Shown here one piece after another: positions 30,656 to 41,572 of a DNA stretch of 64,000 bases. Origin of the DNA: Mycosarcoma maydis. Taxonomy: Eukaryota; Basidiomycota; Ustilaginomycetes; Ustilaginales. A program made the translations under genes and the position numbers. Every line of letters begins with the position of its first letter. The stretch's first letter is position 1. The notes below the pieces were generated by a model. That model made no database searches. It saw only the letters and a program-made list of their open reading frames with translations, and was not told where the DNA came from. Location of the stretch: contig NC_026486.1 of NCBI RefSeq assembly GCF_000328475.2, forward strand, positions 669,963 through 733,962. Direction: 5' to 3'.

Positions 30656-33600
30656 ATGTCGGATCTATCACAGACCATTCGAGCCTTCATCGTTGGCTCT
30701 TTTCAACAACTGCCACCATCCATCGTCGATGATCTAGCAAATGGCTCTGTCTCGCTGCTTGGTATCGTCCGTCTTCTCGGGGAATACCTCACTTCTCAGG
30801 AGGAGGACACAAGAACTCGCGCAGTTCAGTTGCTTTCCTACATCACCTGTCATTTTCTCGATACTTCGGCACCTTTACCGCCGTCCAAGCAGCCACTCGC
30901 AAGCATTTTCACTATTCAAGCCGTACGTACGCTCTCTTCATTCTTTGCAGACAAGATTGCAGATGGCGTCCTCATATCGGATAACTTTGTTCGCTCTGCA
31001 AACGCTCCCGAGGTGGTCCCGGATACTGCTTCCAGCGCACGCAAGAACGAAGCTGAGCAAAAGACGCTTCAGGGCAGCGCAATGCTCGTCAGCTCGCTCA
31101 ATGCTCTCACCGTTCTTAGCGCATGCAAGGCGACGACCGCAGCATCAGCCGACACAGCACCCACTTCTCCACCTCCGGTCAAAGGTTTTGGTCAGGAGCA
31201 GGCACACGCTGTTGCCGACGCTCTGTTCTCCCATGTCATCGCAACCAACCATCCTCAAAGTCTTCGCTTCATCATTTTCCGACTTCTCGATAGCCTCGTC
31301 GCACATCACAGAGATGCACTAAAGGCGTATCGATCTTCGACTTCCTCCGCTGCCGATGAGCAGCCAACCCAATCTACATCTGCTACTCCCCATCCCATGC
31401 AGGTCGACCCAGTCGCTGATGCCGATGCACTAATCTCGGGATCGGAAACGTGCCAAGGCAAAGACTTCTTGCAAGGCTACGTCAAGATGGTCCAAGGCGA
31501 AAAGGATCCCCGCAACCTCATGGTTCTGTTTGGCGTCGACAAGGTGCTGCTAACCGAGTGGGTCATGGATCGTGAAATGACTGAAAGATTCTTCGACATT
31601 ACCTTCTGCTACTTTCCCATCACCTTCCGTCCGCCACCCGATGACCCCTACGGCATTACCTCGGACGATCTCAAAGTGGCTCTGCGTGCCGCCATCTGTG
31701 CATCGCCCGCCTTGGCACCGCACGGCTACCCGCTTCTACTTGAAAAGCTCAGTGCCGCAGGTGGTGCTGCCAAGCTCGATACACTTCGCACCCTCATCGC
31801 TGCGATGCCTGTGTATGGACGCGCTGCAGCGCTCGCAAATGCCACCAAACTTTGGGAGGGCCTCAAAATCGAAATATTTCACGCTACCGACGACGAGACC
31901 GGCGACCTGGCTGTCGACACCCTGACCATCCTTCTTCACGTTCTCTACCATGGTGTGGACCCACCCGAAGGCATTGCTCCAAGAATGGTACATGACTGCT
32001 TGGTCGAGCTCGAGGAGCCAGGCAAGTCGCTGGCAAAGGCAGCTATCCGGGTGCTCTCGTGTCTTGTGCGCGCTTCTGCTAGTACAGCCTACCTGGCCGT
32101 GTATGGATTCATGGACCAGATGATCAAGATGTTCGCGGACCCGGAAGATCTGGCACAGCGCACTCCCATCCTGGCCGGTATTGGTGAACTGCTCGATGCC
32201 CTTGCTAAAGTATACCGTCACGCTGAGCTTGCGCGAGCCAACGAGGACGGTAATACCAAAACCAAGCCTTCATCTGCTGCAAGCGAGATTGGCTCTGGTC
32301 AGCTGCTTCCAAGCACAGCTCCGGGTCGCAGCTACACCGGCGATAATCGACCCTTGGACCCTTTCCTGTCTGAGCTGCTCAGCTGCCTGTCGAATGGCCT
32401 GCGATCTACGTCCTATCGCCGGTCTGCTATGCTTGTCTTTTCGTCGATCGTATCCATCTCGATTCTCAGCAGCAATGGCAATGGCACTGGCACTGGCACC
32501 ACTGGCACGCAAAATGACGAAGTATCCCTCTCGAAATCAATTAAGCCTCTCCTTGACTTTGACGAGCTGAGCTTCCTCACGCGCCAAGTCGCCTCCTTGC
32601 TGACTTCTTCTATCGGCGACGACGTCCGTGAAGAAGCACTTTGTGCCATCGAGGTCATCTCTAACGAACGCACTGCCTCTACGCTCGCAGCAATCAATCC
32701 AACAGCCAAGATCATCGAACAGGTCGTTCTGCCCGTCTTGCTCGAAAAGCTGCCGGACCGGATTCAACTTTTCGATGACCCAGAACAACGAACGACAGGT
32801 AATGCCATGGACGACACCGCAGCCGAGCTGGACCTCATCAAAGCAAGCATCAGGCGCAGCCTTGGTGCCCTGTCACGCCTCTGTGTCGCGCCTTTTCTCT
32901 TCGAAGCTGTGGTGGTGAAACTTTTCACCAAGCTCGAACTGTGTTGTCGAACCGGTGTGCATGATGGCCCTAGCAGCGAGAGGGATATTGTCCTCGGCGT
33001 CACCAAAACCAACGAAGAAGGCAAATCCAGTTCCATGCTCAATGAGCAGCTCAGCGCCCTGCATGAGGCCAACTTGGGTTATGCACGCGGACTCATCCTC
33101 ACTTTGCAGACAATGGTCGACCTCAAGAAACAAAACGGCCATCTTGATCTTGTCAAGTACGCCCACACGCTTCCCTCTCGTCTGGTCAGCTTGACGCTGT
33201 CAAGCCTTGGCAGTGCCACGGACCAAGCAAATGCAGAGGTGAGCATCGCTGCACATCCGGCTGTCGTCGCGGATTCGGCCGCGCTGCTTGGCACGTTTGT
33301 CAAGCTACTCGACACAAGTCGTCAACGCGAGTTCTTGGCCAGTCTCAACCAGACTTTTGTTCAACGTCAGTCGACCTTTGTGGAAAGCGGTGAAAATGTG
33401 GAGGGCGCATCTCTCATTGCTGCTAATTCGCCATTGGAACAGTCGTTTGCGCCCTTCTTGCCTTCACCGGCATCTCAAAACGACCACTTTGCTATGGCAA
33501 GCAGAAATGCTGTGGCGCTTTTCGCAGCTGCTATTGTCGCTTCTGGCCCAGCTGCCGGTGTTGTTGTTCTGTCAGCTTCAGCAGATGCAACAATGTCAAA

Positions 33601-34852
33601 ACATGACGCAGCCTTGGCTTCGCTCTCTCTTCTGCTTGATTGGACGCTGGCTGCGGCCAGCTCAAATGCTGACAAAGGCAGCACTAACTATACGATGGGC
33701 CAGACTTCGCAAGCTCTCCAACTCAACAGTGCATTCTGGATGGCAGTTTCGCTGACGAACAAGTTCATTGACGAGACGCAACCGGCTTTCCTCGATCTGC
33801 TCGACACGTTCTGGGGCACGCATATCAAGAATCCCTCCACTACTGCATGCTCGGCGAGACAACGACGGGTGGCGCTGCAGATGTGGATGTGGCTATCGCG
33901 TGCGCTTGTGATCAAATCATCCAAGCTTTCCGAGGCCATGTTGAATCGCGTGCTGATCGAAATCTTTGATGACGTTGCGAGTGGTATCGCCGGGCAAAAA
34001 AGAGCGACTCAACTTGTGGCCACAGCATCACAGCCTGCAAAGACCGAGGAGAGCGTTGACTGGAAGTTTGCGCGAGCAGCCGCTCGCGACTTGTCGACTA
34101 TTGTGGGTGTCGGTGAAGACGGCATCACAACCAAGGAGAATGGCTTCACGGTGCGACTGCTATGGAAGCAAAAGCTGTTCTCCTTGTTGCTTCCGCGCCT
34201 GCTCGAGAGCTATTCGAGTGCGGCCAAGCTCGCGCATCGTCACAACCATGTTGATGGTGAGCATTGTTCGCACTCGCACGGCGAGGCTGATGTAGACGCC
34301 AAGACCATCTACCTCGTCTCGCTCGCGGGTCTCTTACCCTCTCTACCGTCCACGATGCTGGTAGAGCGTCTGGAAGGTGTGTTTCCCTTGCTCATCCAGG
34401 CGCTCGCGCTTCCTGATTCCAAGGCGCGTTCTGCCGCTGCAAACGCCATCACGGTCGCAAGCGAAGTAGGCAAGAAACTTGCGCCTCCGTCATCCTTACC
34501 TCCTTCGGCTCCACAGTTCGATCCTACTGCGCTCATTGCAGCGCATCTCAACTCGATTGTTACCAAGCTCCTTTGCAATATCGAGCCCACGCCGTACACC
34601 CCGCCTGCGACGCGAATCGCCGCTCTGCGCACCTTGACTAGCTTGGCCGCCAAAGTACCGGAGGACGACGAGGCTACCCACTCAACGCAGCGCTCAGACA
34701 GTGGGCTGCAGCATCACCACTTGCACCCGTTGAGAAATCTCGTCCTCAAGCATCTGGGCAAGCACAAGATCGGTATCGACGACAAAATTCGTTCGGTCAG
34801 AAGCTATGCGGTCGACGCTAGAGACGCTTGGTTTGCGATTTCCGAGACCTGA
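30656..34852 (+). CDS. MMS19: MMS19/MET18, cytosolic iron-sulfur cluster targeting HEAT protein
   Basis: The 1398-residue HEAT-repeat protein is the targeting platform of the cytosolic Fe-S assembly (CIA) complex. It delivers clusters to DNA polymerases, helicases such as XPD, and other nuclear enzymes. The N-terminal MMS19 domain is clear, with LLGIVRLLGEYLTSQEEDTR and later KDPRNLMVLFGVDKVL, the DITFCYFPITFRPPPDDPYG block and the conserved LKVALRAAICASP helix. The C-terminal third continues in helical repeats (HEAT-like, about 1150-1398). Ser/Gly/Thr-rich low-complexity loops (e.g. NGNGTGTGTTGT near 607) are extra. A His-rich stretch (HRHNHVDGEHCSHSHGE, about residues 1194-1210) is notable in an Fe-S pathway protein. 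The ATG at 30656 is preceded by CAAC. The gene is convergent with the AT-hook gene, 163 bases apart. Confidence 0.9.
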   Translation: MSDLSQTIRAFIVGSFQQLPPSIVDDLANGSVSLLGIVRLLGEYLTSQEEDTRTRAVQLLSYITCHFLDTSAPLPPSKQPLASIFTIQAVRTLSSFFADKIADGVLISDNFVRSANAPEVVPDTASSARKNEAEQKTLQGSAMLVSSLNALTVLSACKATTAASADTAPTSPPPVKGFGQEQAHAVADALFSHVIATNHPQSLRFIIFRLLDSLVAHHRDALKAYRSSTSSAADEQPTQSTSATPHPMQVDPVADADALISGSETCQGKDFLQGYVKMVQGEKDPRNLMVLFGVDKVLLTEWVMDREMTERFFDITFCYFPITFRPPPDDPYGITSDDLKVALRAAICASPALAPHGYPLLLEKLSAAGGAAKLDTLRTLIAAMPVYGRAAALANATKLWEGLKIEIFHATDDETGDLAVDTLTILLHVLYHGVDPPEGIAPRMVHDCLVELEEPGKSLAKAAIRVLSCLVRASASTAYLAVYGFMDQMIKMFADPEDLAQRTPILAGIGELLDALAKVYRHAELARANEDGNTKTKPSSAASEIGSGQLLPSTAPGRSYTGDNRPLDPFLSELLSCLSNGLRSTSYRRSAMLVFSSIVSISILSSNGNGTGTGTTGTQNDEVSLSKSIKPLLDFDELSFLTRQVASLLTSSIGDDVREEALCAIEVISNERTASTLAAINPTAKIIEQVVLPVLLEKLPDRIQLFDDPEQRTTGNAMDDTAAELDLIKASIRRSLGALSRLCVAPFLFEAVVVKLFTKLELCCRTGVHDGPSSERDIVLGVTKTNEEGKSSSMLNEQLSALHEANLGYARGLILTLQTMVDLKKQNGHLDLVKYAHTLPSRLVSLTLSSLGSATDQANAEVSIAAHPAVVADSAALLGTFVKLLDTSRQREFLASLNQTFVQRQSTFVESGENVEGASLIAANSPLEQSFAPFLPSPASQNDHFAMASRNAVALFAAAIVASGPAAGVVVLSASADATMSKHDAALASLSLLLDWTLAAASSNADKGSTNYTMGQTSQALQLNSAFWMAVSLTNKFIDETQPAFLDLLDTFWGTHIKNPSTTACSARQRRVALQMWMWLSRALVIKSSKLSEAMLNRVLIEIFDDVASGIAGQKRATQLVATASQPAKTEESVDWKFARAAARDLSTIVGVGEDGITTKENGFTVRLLWKQKLFSLLLPRLLESYSSAAKLAHRHNHVDGEHCSHSHGEADVDAKTIYLVSLAGLLPSLPSTMLVERLEGVFPLLIQALALPDSKARSAAANAITVASEVGKKLAPPSSLPPSAPQFDPTALIAAHLNSIVTKLLCNIEPTPYTPPATRIAALRTLTSLAAKVPEDDEATHSTQRSDSGLQHHHLHPLRNLVLKHLGKHKIGIDDKIRSVRSYAVDARDAWFAISET

Positions 34853-35015
34853 ACCCATCGCACTTGCTTGCTGGTCTCACATCTGCGATTGTCAAGCAAA
34901 CATTATCGTCAATTGTGAATCGTGAGAACAAGCGATGAAAGGGTATAATTTGCGCATGTGCCATATGTGTGTGCGTGTATGAAAGCATTTGTCCATGACA
35001 ATCACGAATCACGTG

Positions 35016-37264
35016 TCACGTGGAAAAGTAATAATCATCGCCTTCGACGCCAGCCTCATATGTTGGGCCGTCCGCGTCGCCGTTTGGCTTCGACAGCGCA
35101 CGTTCAGCATTAGCATCTCGCAGCACATTTGCGCTCTGATCGGCACCAGTAACAGTGGCGAATCGGGAGAAATAGCCTTGGACCAATCTTTCCTCATCGT
35201 CATCCGTTGCGAACGCGGCTGCTGCTGGGTCGGATTGGAACAGGCGAGGGTCGATCTGCGCATGGTCTATGAATGGAGCTTGTGATGTTCCGTCTGCGGC
35301 TGGCACTGGTGCTGATGCAGGAGGTGGCGAAGTGGTCGGACGGAGGCGCTGCTTGCTGCTACTTGACACCGAAGACGCCCGATTGAGTCGCTGCTCTCGC
35401 TGTGTCGGAGCTGTGTGTTTTGATGTTGCATCCTCGTCATCCTCTTGACCGAGCCATCTGGCACTATTGTTGGATACATCCTCCGAATCAAAGCTCAACC
35501 CCGGTTCGCTGCTGATCGACTTTATCCACTCCGACACTTTGCCTTTTGCGCGCTCGAGAATTGTTGACGCGCTGCCTGTCTCCAGGTTTTCATCCTCCAG
35601 TGCATCTAGCAGCCGCTTGCCTTTACGACTCTGCCCCGCCTTTGCCACCTCGCTCGACCTCAAGTTTGGCTTTTCCACTGCTTTAGCTTCGGTCCTGGTC
35701 TTCTTGACAGTGGCCTGCGCTTCAGCTTGAGCACGCAATCGCAACCTTCTCTCTCTCTGCAGCTGCNNNNNNNNNNNNNNNNNNNNNNNNNNNNNNNNNN
35801 NNNNNNNNNNNNNNNNNNNNNNNNNNNNNNNNNNNNNNNNNNNNNNNNNNNNNNNNNNNNNNNNNNAAGGCTTGACGTGATTGCGGGTCCAAGATATCAT
35901 CGAGCTGAGTTTTTGGGTTGACACCCCGGGGTCGTTCTCGGCGATGGAAAGGAGCTCTTGCGCCTCTCTGATGCGTGCATGAGTTCAGGCGTGTAGGTCG
36001 ACTTTGGAGGCCGACCGCGTCGTTTTGGTTGCTGCTCGGCGGTACGAGCTTTAGGTGGACGCCCTCGACGTTTTGGCTGCTCATCGACAGCAGGATCCGT
36101 TTCACCGCCAGCCATTTCGTCTGTCGTGCTCGACAGCCTGGGGCGTCCACGCTTCCTTTTGAGAGTTGGGTCATCTCGAGCGCTTACTTGATCCGCTTTG
36201 TCAGAGTCGTGCGTTTTGCGTGAGAGTCGGCCGCCTGCTAATCGACGGTCATAGAGACGGAAATCGCGATCGTTCGGATCGTCCTGCTCCCTCTCGTCTT
36301 CGACGTCAGCTTCGAACGACGAGTCTGCTCCATGATCCGGTCTCATCACAGCTTCCGCGCCCAGAGGAAGGCTATCTTCGTGCTTTGCGACTGTGGTAGC
36401 CTGCTGGTGACGGACTGGCAATTTTGAGGCAGCTTTCTGCGCACGCGCTTCTCTTGAGGTAGACAGGTTCGAATGACGCTCTTCGCTCGCTGATACTGAG
36501 GGCGGCTGAGCTCCAGAAGGCTGTACACGTGCGCTCACGTGTGGCAAGACCTCTTGAGCAGGTTCCGACAAAAGTGGGATGGAAGCAGAAGATTGTGCGC
36601 TGTCTTGGTTGCTTTCGGTGGCTTTTGTATATTTCCAAGGTGTCTGAGCGGCTGCATTGGATGTAGACGAACGTGCTCTTGCCTTGGACGAGCCACCGAG
36701 CAAGAAGTGCAAATCAGCTCGCGTCGGCAAGTTTTTCTTAGACGGCAGAGTTAGAGAGGAAGAAGCAACGACCTGAGGACTGGACCTCGCTGACACCGAT
36801 TGAAGCTCGAGACTTGCTTTGGGCACTGACATCGCTCTCGTTTGCGCGAGACTGCCCTGGTGAGGAGGCTGCGGCTGTGAGTAGAAGCTTGAAGCTGAGA
36901 TTGGTGCTGCAGCTGCTGACATCGACTGTGGTGGAAGCATACGAGTCGCCAACGCATGTTGATGTTGCGGCTGCTGCTGTAGTTGTGCTTTCTGTTGCGG
37001 CTGTGGTTGCGACAAGGGCTGTAGATACGGCTGTGGCTGTGGCTTTGGTGTCTCGTGAACTGATCCAGAAGCAGAAGTGGAAGCAGCGTGCTGGTGAGAC
37101 AGATGCTGCAGCTGCGACGTATATGTGGTCGCCCAAGGATGTAGCGGTAGGGAAAAGTCGATTTCGGCTTGGACCTTGCGTGGCTTGGTAGGCTTCTTCT
37201 TGACAGCAAGTTGTGTGGAGGCGTCCATCATGCCGCTGTAGAACGTCGGCGCTGCCGAGAACAT
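35016..37264 (-). CDS. AT-hook protein, interrupted by an assembly gap and a frameshift
   Basis: The N-terminal part (37264-35897) encodes 455 residues. It is Gln/Pro/Ser-rich with three AT-hooks, KRKRGRPRL near 370, KRRGRPPK near 398 and KRRGRPPK near 413, which bind the minor groove of AT-rich DNA. It soon meets a stop. From CCCCGGGG at 35924-35931, another frame looks like the true continuation (Val-Asn-Pro-Lys-Thr-Gln-Leu-Asp-Asp) and runs into the N run. On the other side of the gap, 35766-35016 gives a charged, coiled-coil-like start, then Ser/Asp-rich sequence to a stop. One base fewer in the octamer would keep the frame. The gap length is arbitrary, so the total length is unknown. This is probably a chromatin or transcription protein; I cannot name the family. 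Confidence 0.6.
35767..35866. other. Assembly gap of 100 N
   Basis: Exactly 100 undetermined bases, the conventional placeholder for a gap of unknown size. It falls inside the AT-hook gene, 57 bases from the frame break. Confidence 0.99.
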
Positions 37265-38136
37265 GTCAGAGGAACAAGACTATGATACGACGAATGCAAG
37301 CATGGGATATAACGACTCAAAAGCGCAGCAGCGAGGGTTCAATTGCCGCGTAGCCGGGGGGAGGGGGGCTGAGATGGAGAGGATGGTGAGGAGAAGACGC
37401 GTTTCGAGACTCAACTCACGACTCACAGCACATTCACGATTAATTTCGTGATTCTGTGTTCCGTGTTCGTGAATCGTGAATCGTGAATCGTGAATAATCG
37501 TGAATGCGAAAATTAAAAGTGCACACTGTGCTTTGGTCTCTCAACACACGGGACGCGTTAACAGCTAAAATCCATCGAATTTAGATCGAAGTATCGGGAA
37601 TCAGATCTGGATGAGAAGACGCGAAAAGGCACATGACTCAAGCACAAAGTCCATTCAGTTCTTTCAGAATGGCCATTTATCTCGAAGCAAGCAGGTATCG
37701 GCTGTATCGGGAGATCGGTCAACGAGGACGCGACTAATGCTCCGATTCAGCAGGAAGACGGCGGCCAAGTCGAATTCGTGATTAACGACACACCCAAAGC
37801 TCAACTCACAACTCATGACAACTCGAATCGTGAATCTGACTCGCACATGGGTAAGGCCCATCGCATCCTTACTTTCTTAGTCTTCTCGTTCCTTCTCGCT
37901 CCACTAGCGACCACCCTCAATCCGCCAATCAGTCAGCACCACCACCGCCTGAAGTTTCACAAGCTCCACAAAGTCGACAAGTTCCACCGAATCCCAGCAT
38001 CCGCCGCCTGATAGCCTTCTCTGATTCTACCGTCTCGGCGGAAACAACTTCAGGCAGCTGACATCCGTGATTGTCGCGCCGTCTTGTTCGGAAGTCACTC
38101 GGCACCGCTTCAGCTCAACGATACACTTTCCCCGTC
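37265..38136. promoter_or_regulatory. Bidirectional promoter region, AT-hook gene / EAF7
   Basis: The 872 bases separate divergent ATGs. A motif cluster at 37431-37506 contains four successive GTGAATC copies (TCGTGAATCGTGAATCGTGA). Single copies sit near 37775, 37826 and 38062. Nothing in it looks coding. Confidence 0.5.
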
Positions 38137-40458
38137 ATGGCCATAGAGTCGGCGCAAGCCTCCTCGTCCACCGTAACTCTCCCAGCTGATCATGACGTAC
38201 AGATTGCATTCCTCCGCTCGATCGCGCTCCATCGACCTATTGGTCCACACAAGCATTTCAAGATGCTTCCGATCATCATGGACACCCAGAAAGCGCTCGA
38301 TGCGCGATATCAGCGACTAACAACGCGACTCGAAAAGCTCAGCTCCGCAGCACCATCCAGCATTGCTAGCGACAAGAAAGCCAAACCACCACCATCCAGC
38401 AGCACTGCAAGCAGCAACTCGCGTGTCCGGCGTGGAGCTGCAGCCACTCTCACCCACTCGCGCAAGGAATCACGCTCACGCTCAGCGAGCGTTGCCAGCT
38501 CAGGTCCTGTGCAAGAGGACGGTGACCATTCCGAAGACGATGCAGAACAAAAGGAGCACGAGGAGCGCCAACGTGACCAAGAGACCGAAGAAACGCGTCT
38601 CGCCATCGCTCAGCTTGGACTTGACCGTACTGTGACCGCCGAAATGATCTGGAACGAGCTTCAAAACCTCTTTGATCTTGAGGCACTGGATGAAATGGAG
38701 GAAAGCGCCATTTTCGACTCTTCCAGCCAAGCAGGAACCAGCACAGATACTGGCGACTTGAGCAGCTCTGACACTACACCAAGCTCTTCGCCCCACAGCG
38801 CCGAACGCAAGCTCGACGCCATCGGTCTAAACACTGGCAACTCAAATTCGCTCTCCGCCGACGTACTTTCGAGATGCGTCTTTGAACATCCTGGCTCGCC
38901 CGACTTTCACTTGAGTCGGGAGCGCAAACCAAAATCCAACCAAAACTCTCAGAACTGGATCTATGGCGATGATATCCGCGGCACGGGTGATGGCATGTCG
39001 AAAAGAGACTTTTATCTGTGGCCTTGGGAAGATTTTGAGCCTTTGATTGCTCAACGCCGCATCGCAAAGAGCCAAGATGAGGAAGGTCCATCTTCAACCA
39101 GTCACGCGCGCTCTGTTGCTCCAGAAGCTTCGACACCAGACGAAAAGATCAAACGTTCGGCCACCAGTGATGACACCAAATCCGAGCCACACGACGACGA
39201 CGAGGGTAGCGATGACGAACGACAGGAGGAAGATCTTTCGGAGCCCGAATCGGACGCAGACGTCTCCAAGGACTCTACGCACAAACGACGCTCAAATCGT
39301 CGGGGCCAAGATGCGATCGAACCCAGAACCAAAATCAAACGTGGCGAGGCGCGCGGCACGGCAGAAGCACTGAGCGACGCCGAGCAAACTAGCAAACACG
39401 CCGAGGACGATGCCGATTCCGTTGGGGAGAATGGGCGCAGCGAACGCGTACCCAAGCGTAGGGGCAGTCGTCACGCTCCTACCGCTCTCAGCCGCACGTC
39501 GCGCCAGACACCAGCCAGCCGAAAGAGCACTTCTGGCAACGTGACGCCAACTCAATCTACTCGCCGCGGCCGTCGAACAGACGACGACGACGATGACGAC
39601 GACGTGGCAGCATCGGAAGACGACACAGAGACCGCAGACGACGAGAAAGTGGAAGCCAGTGATAATGCGGAAAGGCAGGCACAGGTGCAAGAGGCTGCCG
39701 AAAGCGAAGCCGAAAGTGCCACACATCGGCGATCAGGTAAAGCACATCCATCCGCGAGTAAGTCGTCAAAGAAAAGAGGCGCGCTCTCGAGCGACGAAGA
39801 AGATGCAGAAGCGCGGCCGTCTGTGCGACGCCGTAGTAGTCGCAGAGCGTCCAAGTCGGACGACATGGAACTGGCCGGTGAGAATGGGGAAGAAGAGATG
39901 GCAGATACGGAAGAAGATCAAAGTTATGCTGGGAGCCACGCCGATGCAGAGAGCAGCTCTGAGCGTGATGATGCGCAGCAAGAGGGCGACGAGCAGCAAG
40001 ATGACTCTGACAACGAGGAGCAAGCCGATGAAGAAGCGGGAGGTGCCTCAGACGAAGCGTCGAATGATGAAGGAGGATCCGACGATCAAGAGAATGATGA
40101 GGGTGCTAGCGACAGTGATTCGACGCCTGGTCGTCGCAGTCAGAGATCGAGCAAAGGCGCTACCAGCCGTTCTGGTCGGCGCGGTACAGGCGCAGAACCG
40201 TCGAGCCGTTCTACGCGTGCTTCGGTCGTCTCTCGCTCGAGTGCCGCCAAGGAACCGGCGCCTTCGACTCCAGCCAAGCAGACGCGTTCCAGTCGATCGT
40301 CGGCAACGCCGGCTGGCTCATCTTCGAGGAGAGGAAGCAGCGACAAGCAGCTCTCAGCATCCACGCCTACCCCTCGAACGCCCGCCTCGGCTCGAGCTGC
40401 AACAAGGAGCTCGGCATCTGCAGACACTCGTACCACTCGACGTACGCCTCGTCGCTAG
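38137..40458 (+). CDS. EAF7: EAF7/MRGBP-type subunit of the NuA4 histone acetyltransferase
   Basis: The 773-residue nuclear protein has the conserved EAF7 (CT20) segment at its N-terminus. Residues about 15-60 read FLRSIALHRPIGPHKHFKML followed by PIIMD. After a Ser/Lys insert comes TAEMIWNELQNLFDLEALDE near 167-186. Then DFHLSRERK and the aromatic FYLWPWEDFEPLIAQRR block near 290. The last ~450 residues are low-complexity Asp/Glu/Ser/Arg, with runs of Asp, and account for the excess over yeast Eaf7 (425 residues). I use the ATG at 38137 (MAIES); the frame opens 22 codons earlier only at a TTG. EAF7 works with EAF3, EAF5 and the TINTIN module in transcription elongation; that role here is by homology. 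Confidence 0.82.
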   Translation: MAIESAQASSSTVTLPADHDVQIAFLRSIALHRPIGPHKHFKMLPIIMDTQKALDARYQRLTTRLEKLSSAAPSSIASDKKAKPPPSSSTASSNSRVRRGAAATLTHSRKESRSRSASVASSGPVQEDGDHSEDDAEQKEHEERQRDQETEETRLAIAQLGLDRTVTAEMIWNELQNLFDLEALDEMEESAIFDSSSQAGTSTDTGDLSSSDTTPSSSPHSAERKLDAIGLNTGNSNSLSADVLSRCVFEHPGSPDFHLSRERKPKSNQNSQNWIYGDDIRGTGDGMSKRDFYLWPWEDFEPLIAQRRIAKSQDEEGPSSTSHARSVAPEASTPDEKIKRSATSDDTKSEPHDDDEGSDDERQEEDLSEPESDADVSKDSTHKRRSNRRGQDAIEPRTKIKRGEARGTAEALSDAEQTSKHAEDDADSVGENGRSERVPKRRGSRHAPTALSRTSRQTPASRKSTSGNVTPTQSTRRGRRTDDDDDDDDVAASEDDTETADDEKVEASDNAERQAQVQEAAESEAESATHRRSGKAHPSASKSSKKRGALSSDEEDAEARPSVRRRSSRRASKSDDMELAGENGEEEMADTEEDQSYAGSHADAESSSERDDAQQEGDEQQDDSDNEEQADEEAGGASDEASNDEGGSDDQENDEGASDSDSTPGRRSQRSSKGATSRSGRRGTGAEPSSRSTRASVVSRSSAAKEPAPSTPAKQTRSSRSSATPAGSSSRRGSSDKQLSASTPTPRTPASARAATRSSASADTRTTRRTPRR

Positions 40459-40666
40459 ATGAATCAAATGGGCCAAATGACAGCCTCGTTGTTCAAACAG
40501 ATGACTCTCGCGTGTGCAATAGTGACGAGCGAAGCGTGAATAGACAGAAAAGCAAAGCACGAATTCGAAAGCGGTGGATTCAATGTGAAACAACAACAAG
40601 GTTGATAACTTAGTATACAGATAACTTGGGCAAGAATTTTGGCGAGCGTGGAAAGAAAATGACTGC

Positions 40667-41572
40667 TCAGAGTGTCACCTGTTGGCGGCCATCCTTCTGC
40701 ACCCTCTCCCTTGCATCGGCCTCTTGGATCTCCAATCCAGCATCGATCCACTGTTTGACATAGGCATCGACCTTGTCGCCTGTCTCCTGAGCATCGACAC
40801 TGCGACCGAAAGCATCGACAAATTTGCCTTCGGGGTCCATGAGATAAAAGAAAATGCTGTGATCCACCAGATAATCGCCCATCGGATCCGCACCAGGAGG
40901 CGTGCTGAAATACACTCGGTATGCCTTGCACGCCTGTTTGACCGCATCAAATGCGCCTGTGAGCCCTACCATTCTCGGATGAAAGTCTTCCATGTATCTC
41001 TGCAGCTGTGGTACCGTATCGCGTGCTGGATCGCACGAGATAAAGACGGGGTTGATGAGCTTTTTGCCGTACTTTGCATCGATCCTATCCACCACTTCGC
41101 CCATCTTGTCGAGTTCTTCAGGGCAAATGTCTGGGCAGTTTGTAAAGCCAAAGTAGACCAGGGAGAAGCTGCCCAGTAGGTCGTGGTGCGTGAAAGGATG
41201 CGATGTCGAAGTGATCAGGTTGAAAGGTCCACCGATGCGTGGACGGCCGACTTTGGCAGACGCGGTCTCGGCTTTGCGCCTCTGTTCTACTTTTTGCTTT
41301 TCGGAGCGGAAGTAGTAGAGCAACCCAGCACCTGTCACAAGGAATAGAAGACCAGCTTTCAGGTTGAATGGTCCAATAGCCAATTTGTCCTTGGCCGATT
41401 CCTCGCGCTGGGAGGAGTACTGTCGAGCATTACCGAAGCATGCTAGTGACGGTGCGATCCGCGTCGAAGGACGGATGGTGGTTGATGAGAGGGAAGAAAT
41501 CCTTCGAACGCTCCGCTGTTGCTGCCGAAGCATGATCGACGAGGCGCGCATTGTCGAACATGCAGCGTTCAT
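40667..41572 (-). CDS. SCO1: SCO1-type mitochondrial copper chaperone for cytochrome c oxidase
   Basis: The 301-residue mitochondrial inner-membrane protein delivers copper to the CuA site of Cox2. The N-terminus is Arg/Ser-rich (a presequence), a membrane segment (AGLLFLVTGAGLLYYF) follows at about 90, and the thioredoxin-like domain comes after it. Copper ligands are present: C146 and C150 in NCPDICPEE, and H238 in VDHSIFFYL. The ATG at 41572 starts the presequence; the open frame goes 28 codons upstream to a GTG with no conserved look. Size agrees with yeast Sco1 (295). The gene is convergent with EAF7 (208 bases) and divergent from the small mitochondrial gene at 42131. Confidence 0.93.
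   Translation of the reverse strand: MNAACSTMRASSIMLRQQQRSVRRISSLSSTTIRPSTRIAPSLACFGNARQYSSQREESAKDKLAIGPFNLKAGLLFLVTGAGLLYYFRSEKQKVEQRRKAETASAKVGRPRIGGPFNLITSTSHPFTHHDLLGSFSLVYFGFTNCPDICPEELDKMGEVVDRIDAKYGKKLINPVFISCDPARDTVPQLQRYMEDFHPRMVGLTGAFDAVKQACKAYRVYFSTPPGADPMGDYLVDHSIFFYLMDPEGKFVDAFGRSVDAQETGDKVDAYVKQWIDAGLEIQEADARERVQKDGRQQVTL

Noticed and set aside
35016..35924. Separate gene for the 3' part of the AT-hook locus, starting at an internal ATG near 35924
   Set aside because: The 'start' lies in a shadow frame across the gap; the position and strand fit the continuation of the upstream AT-hook gene better.
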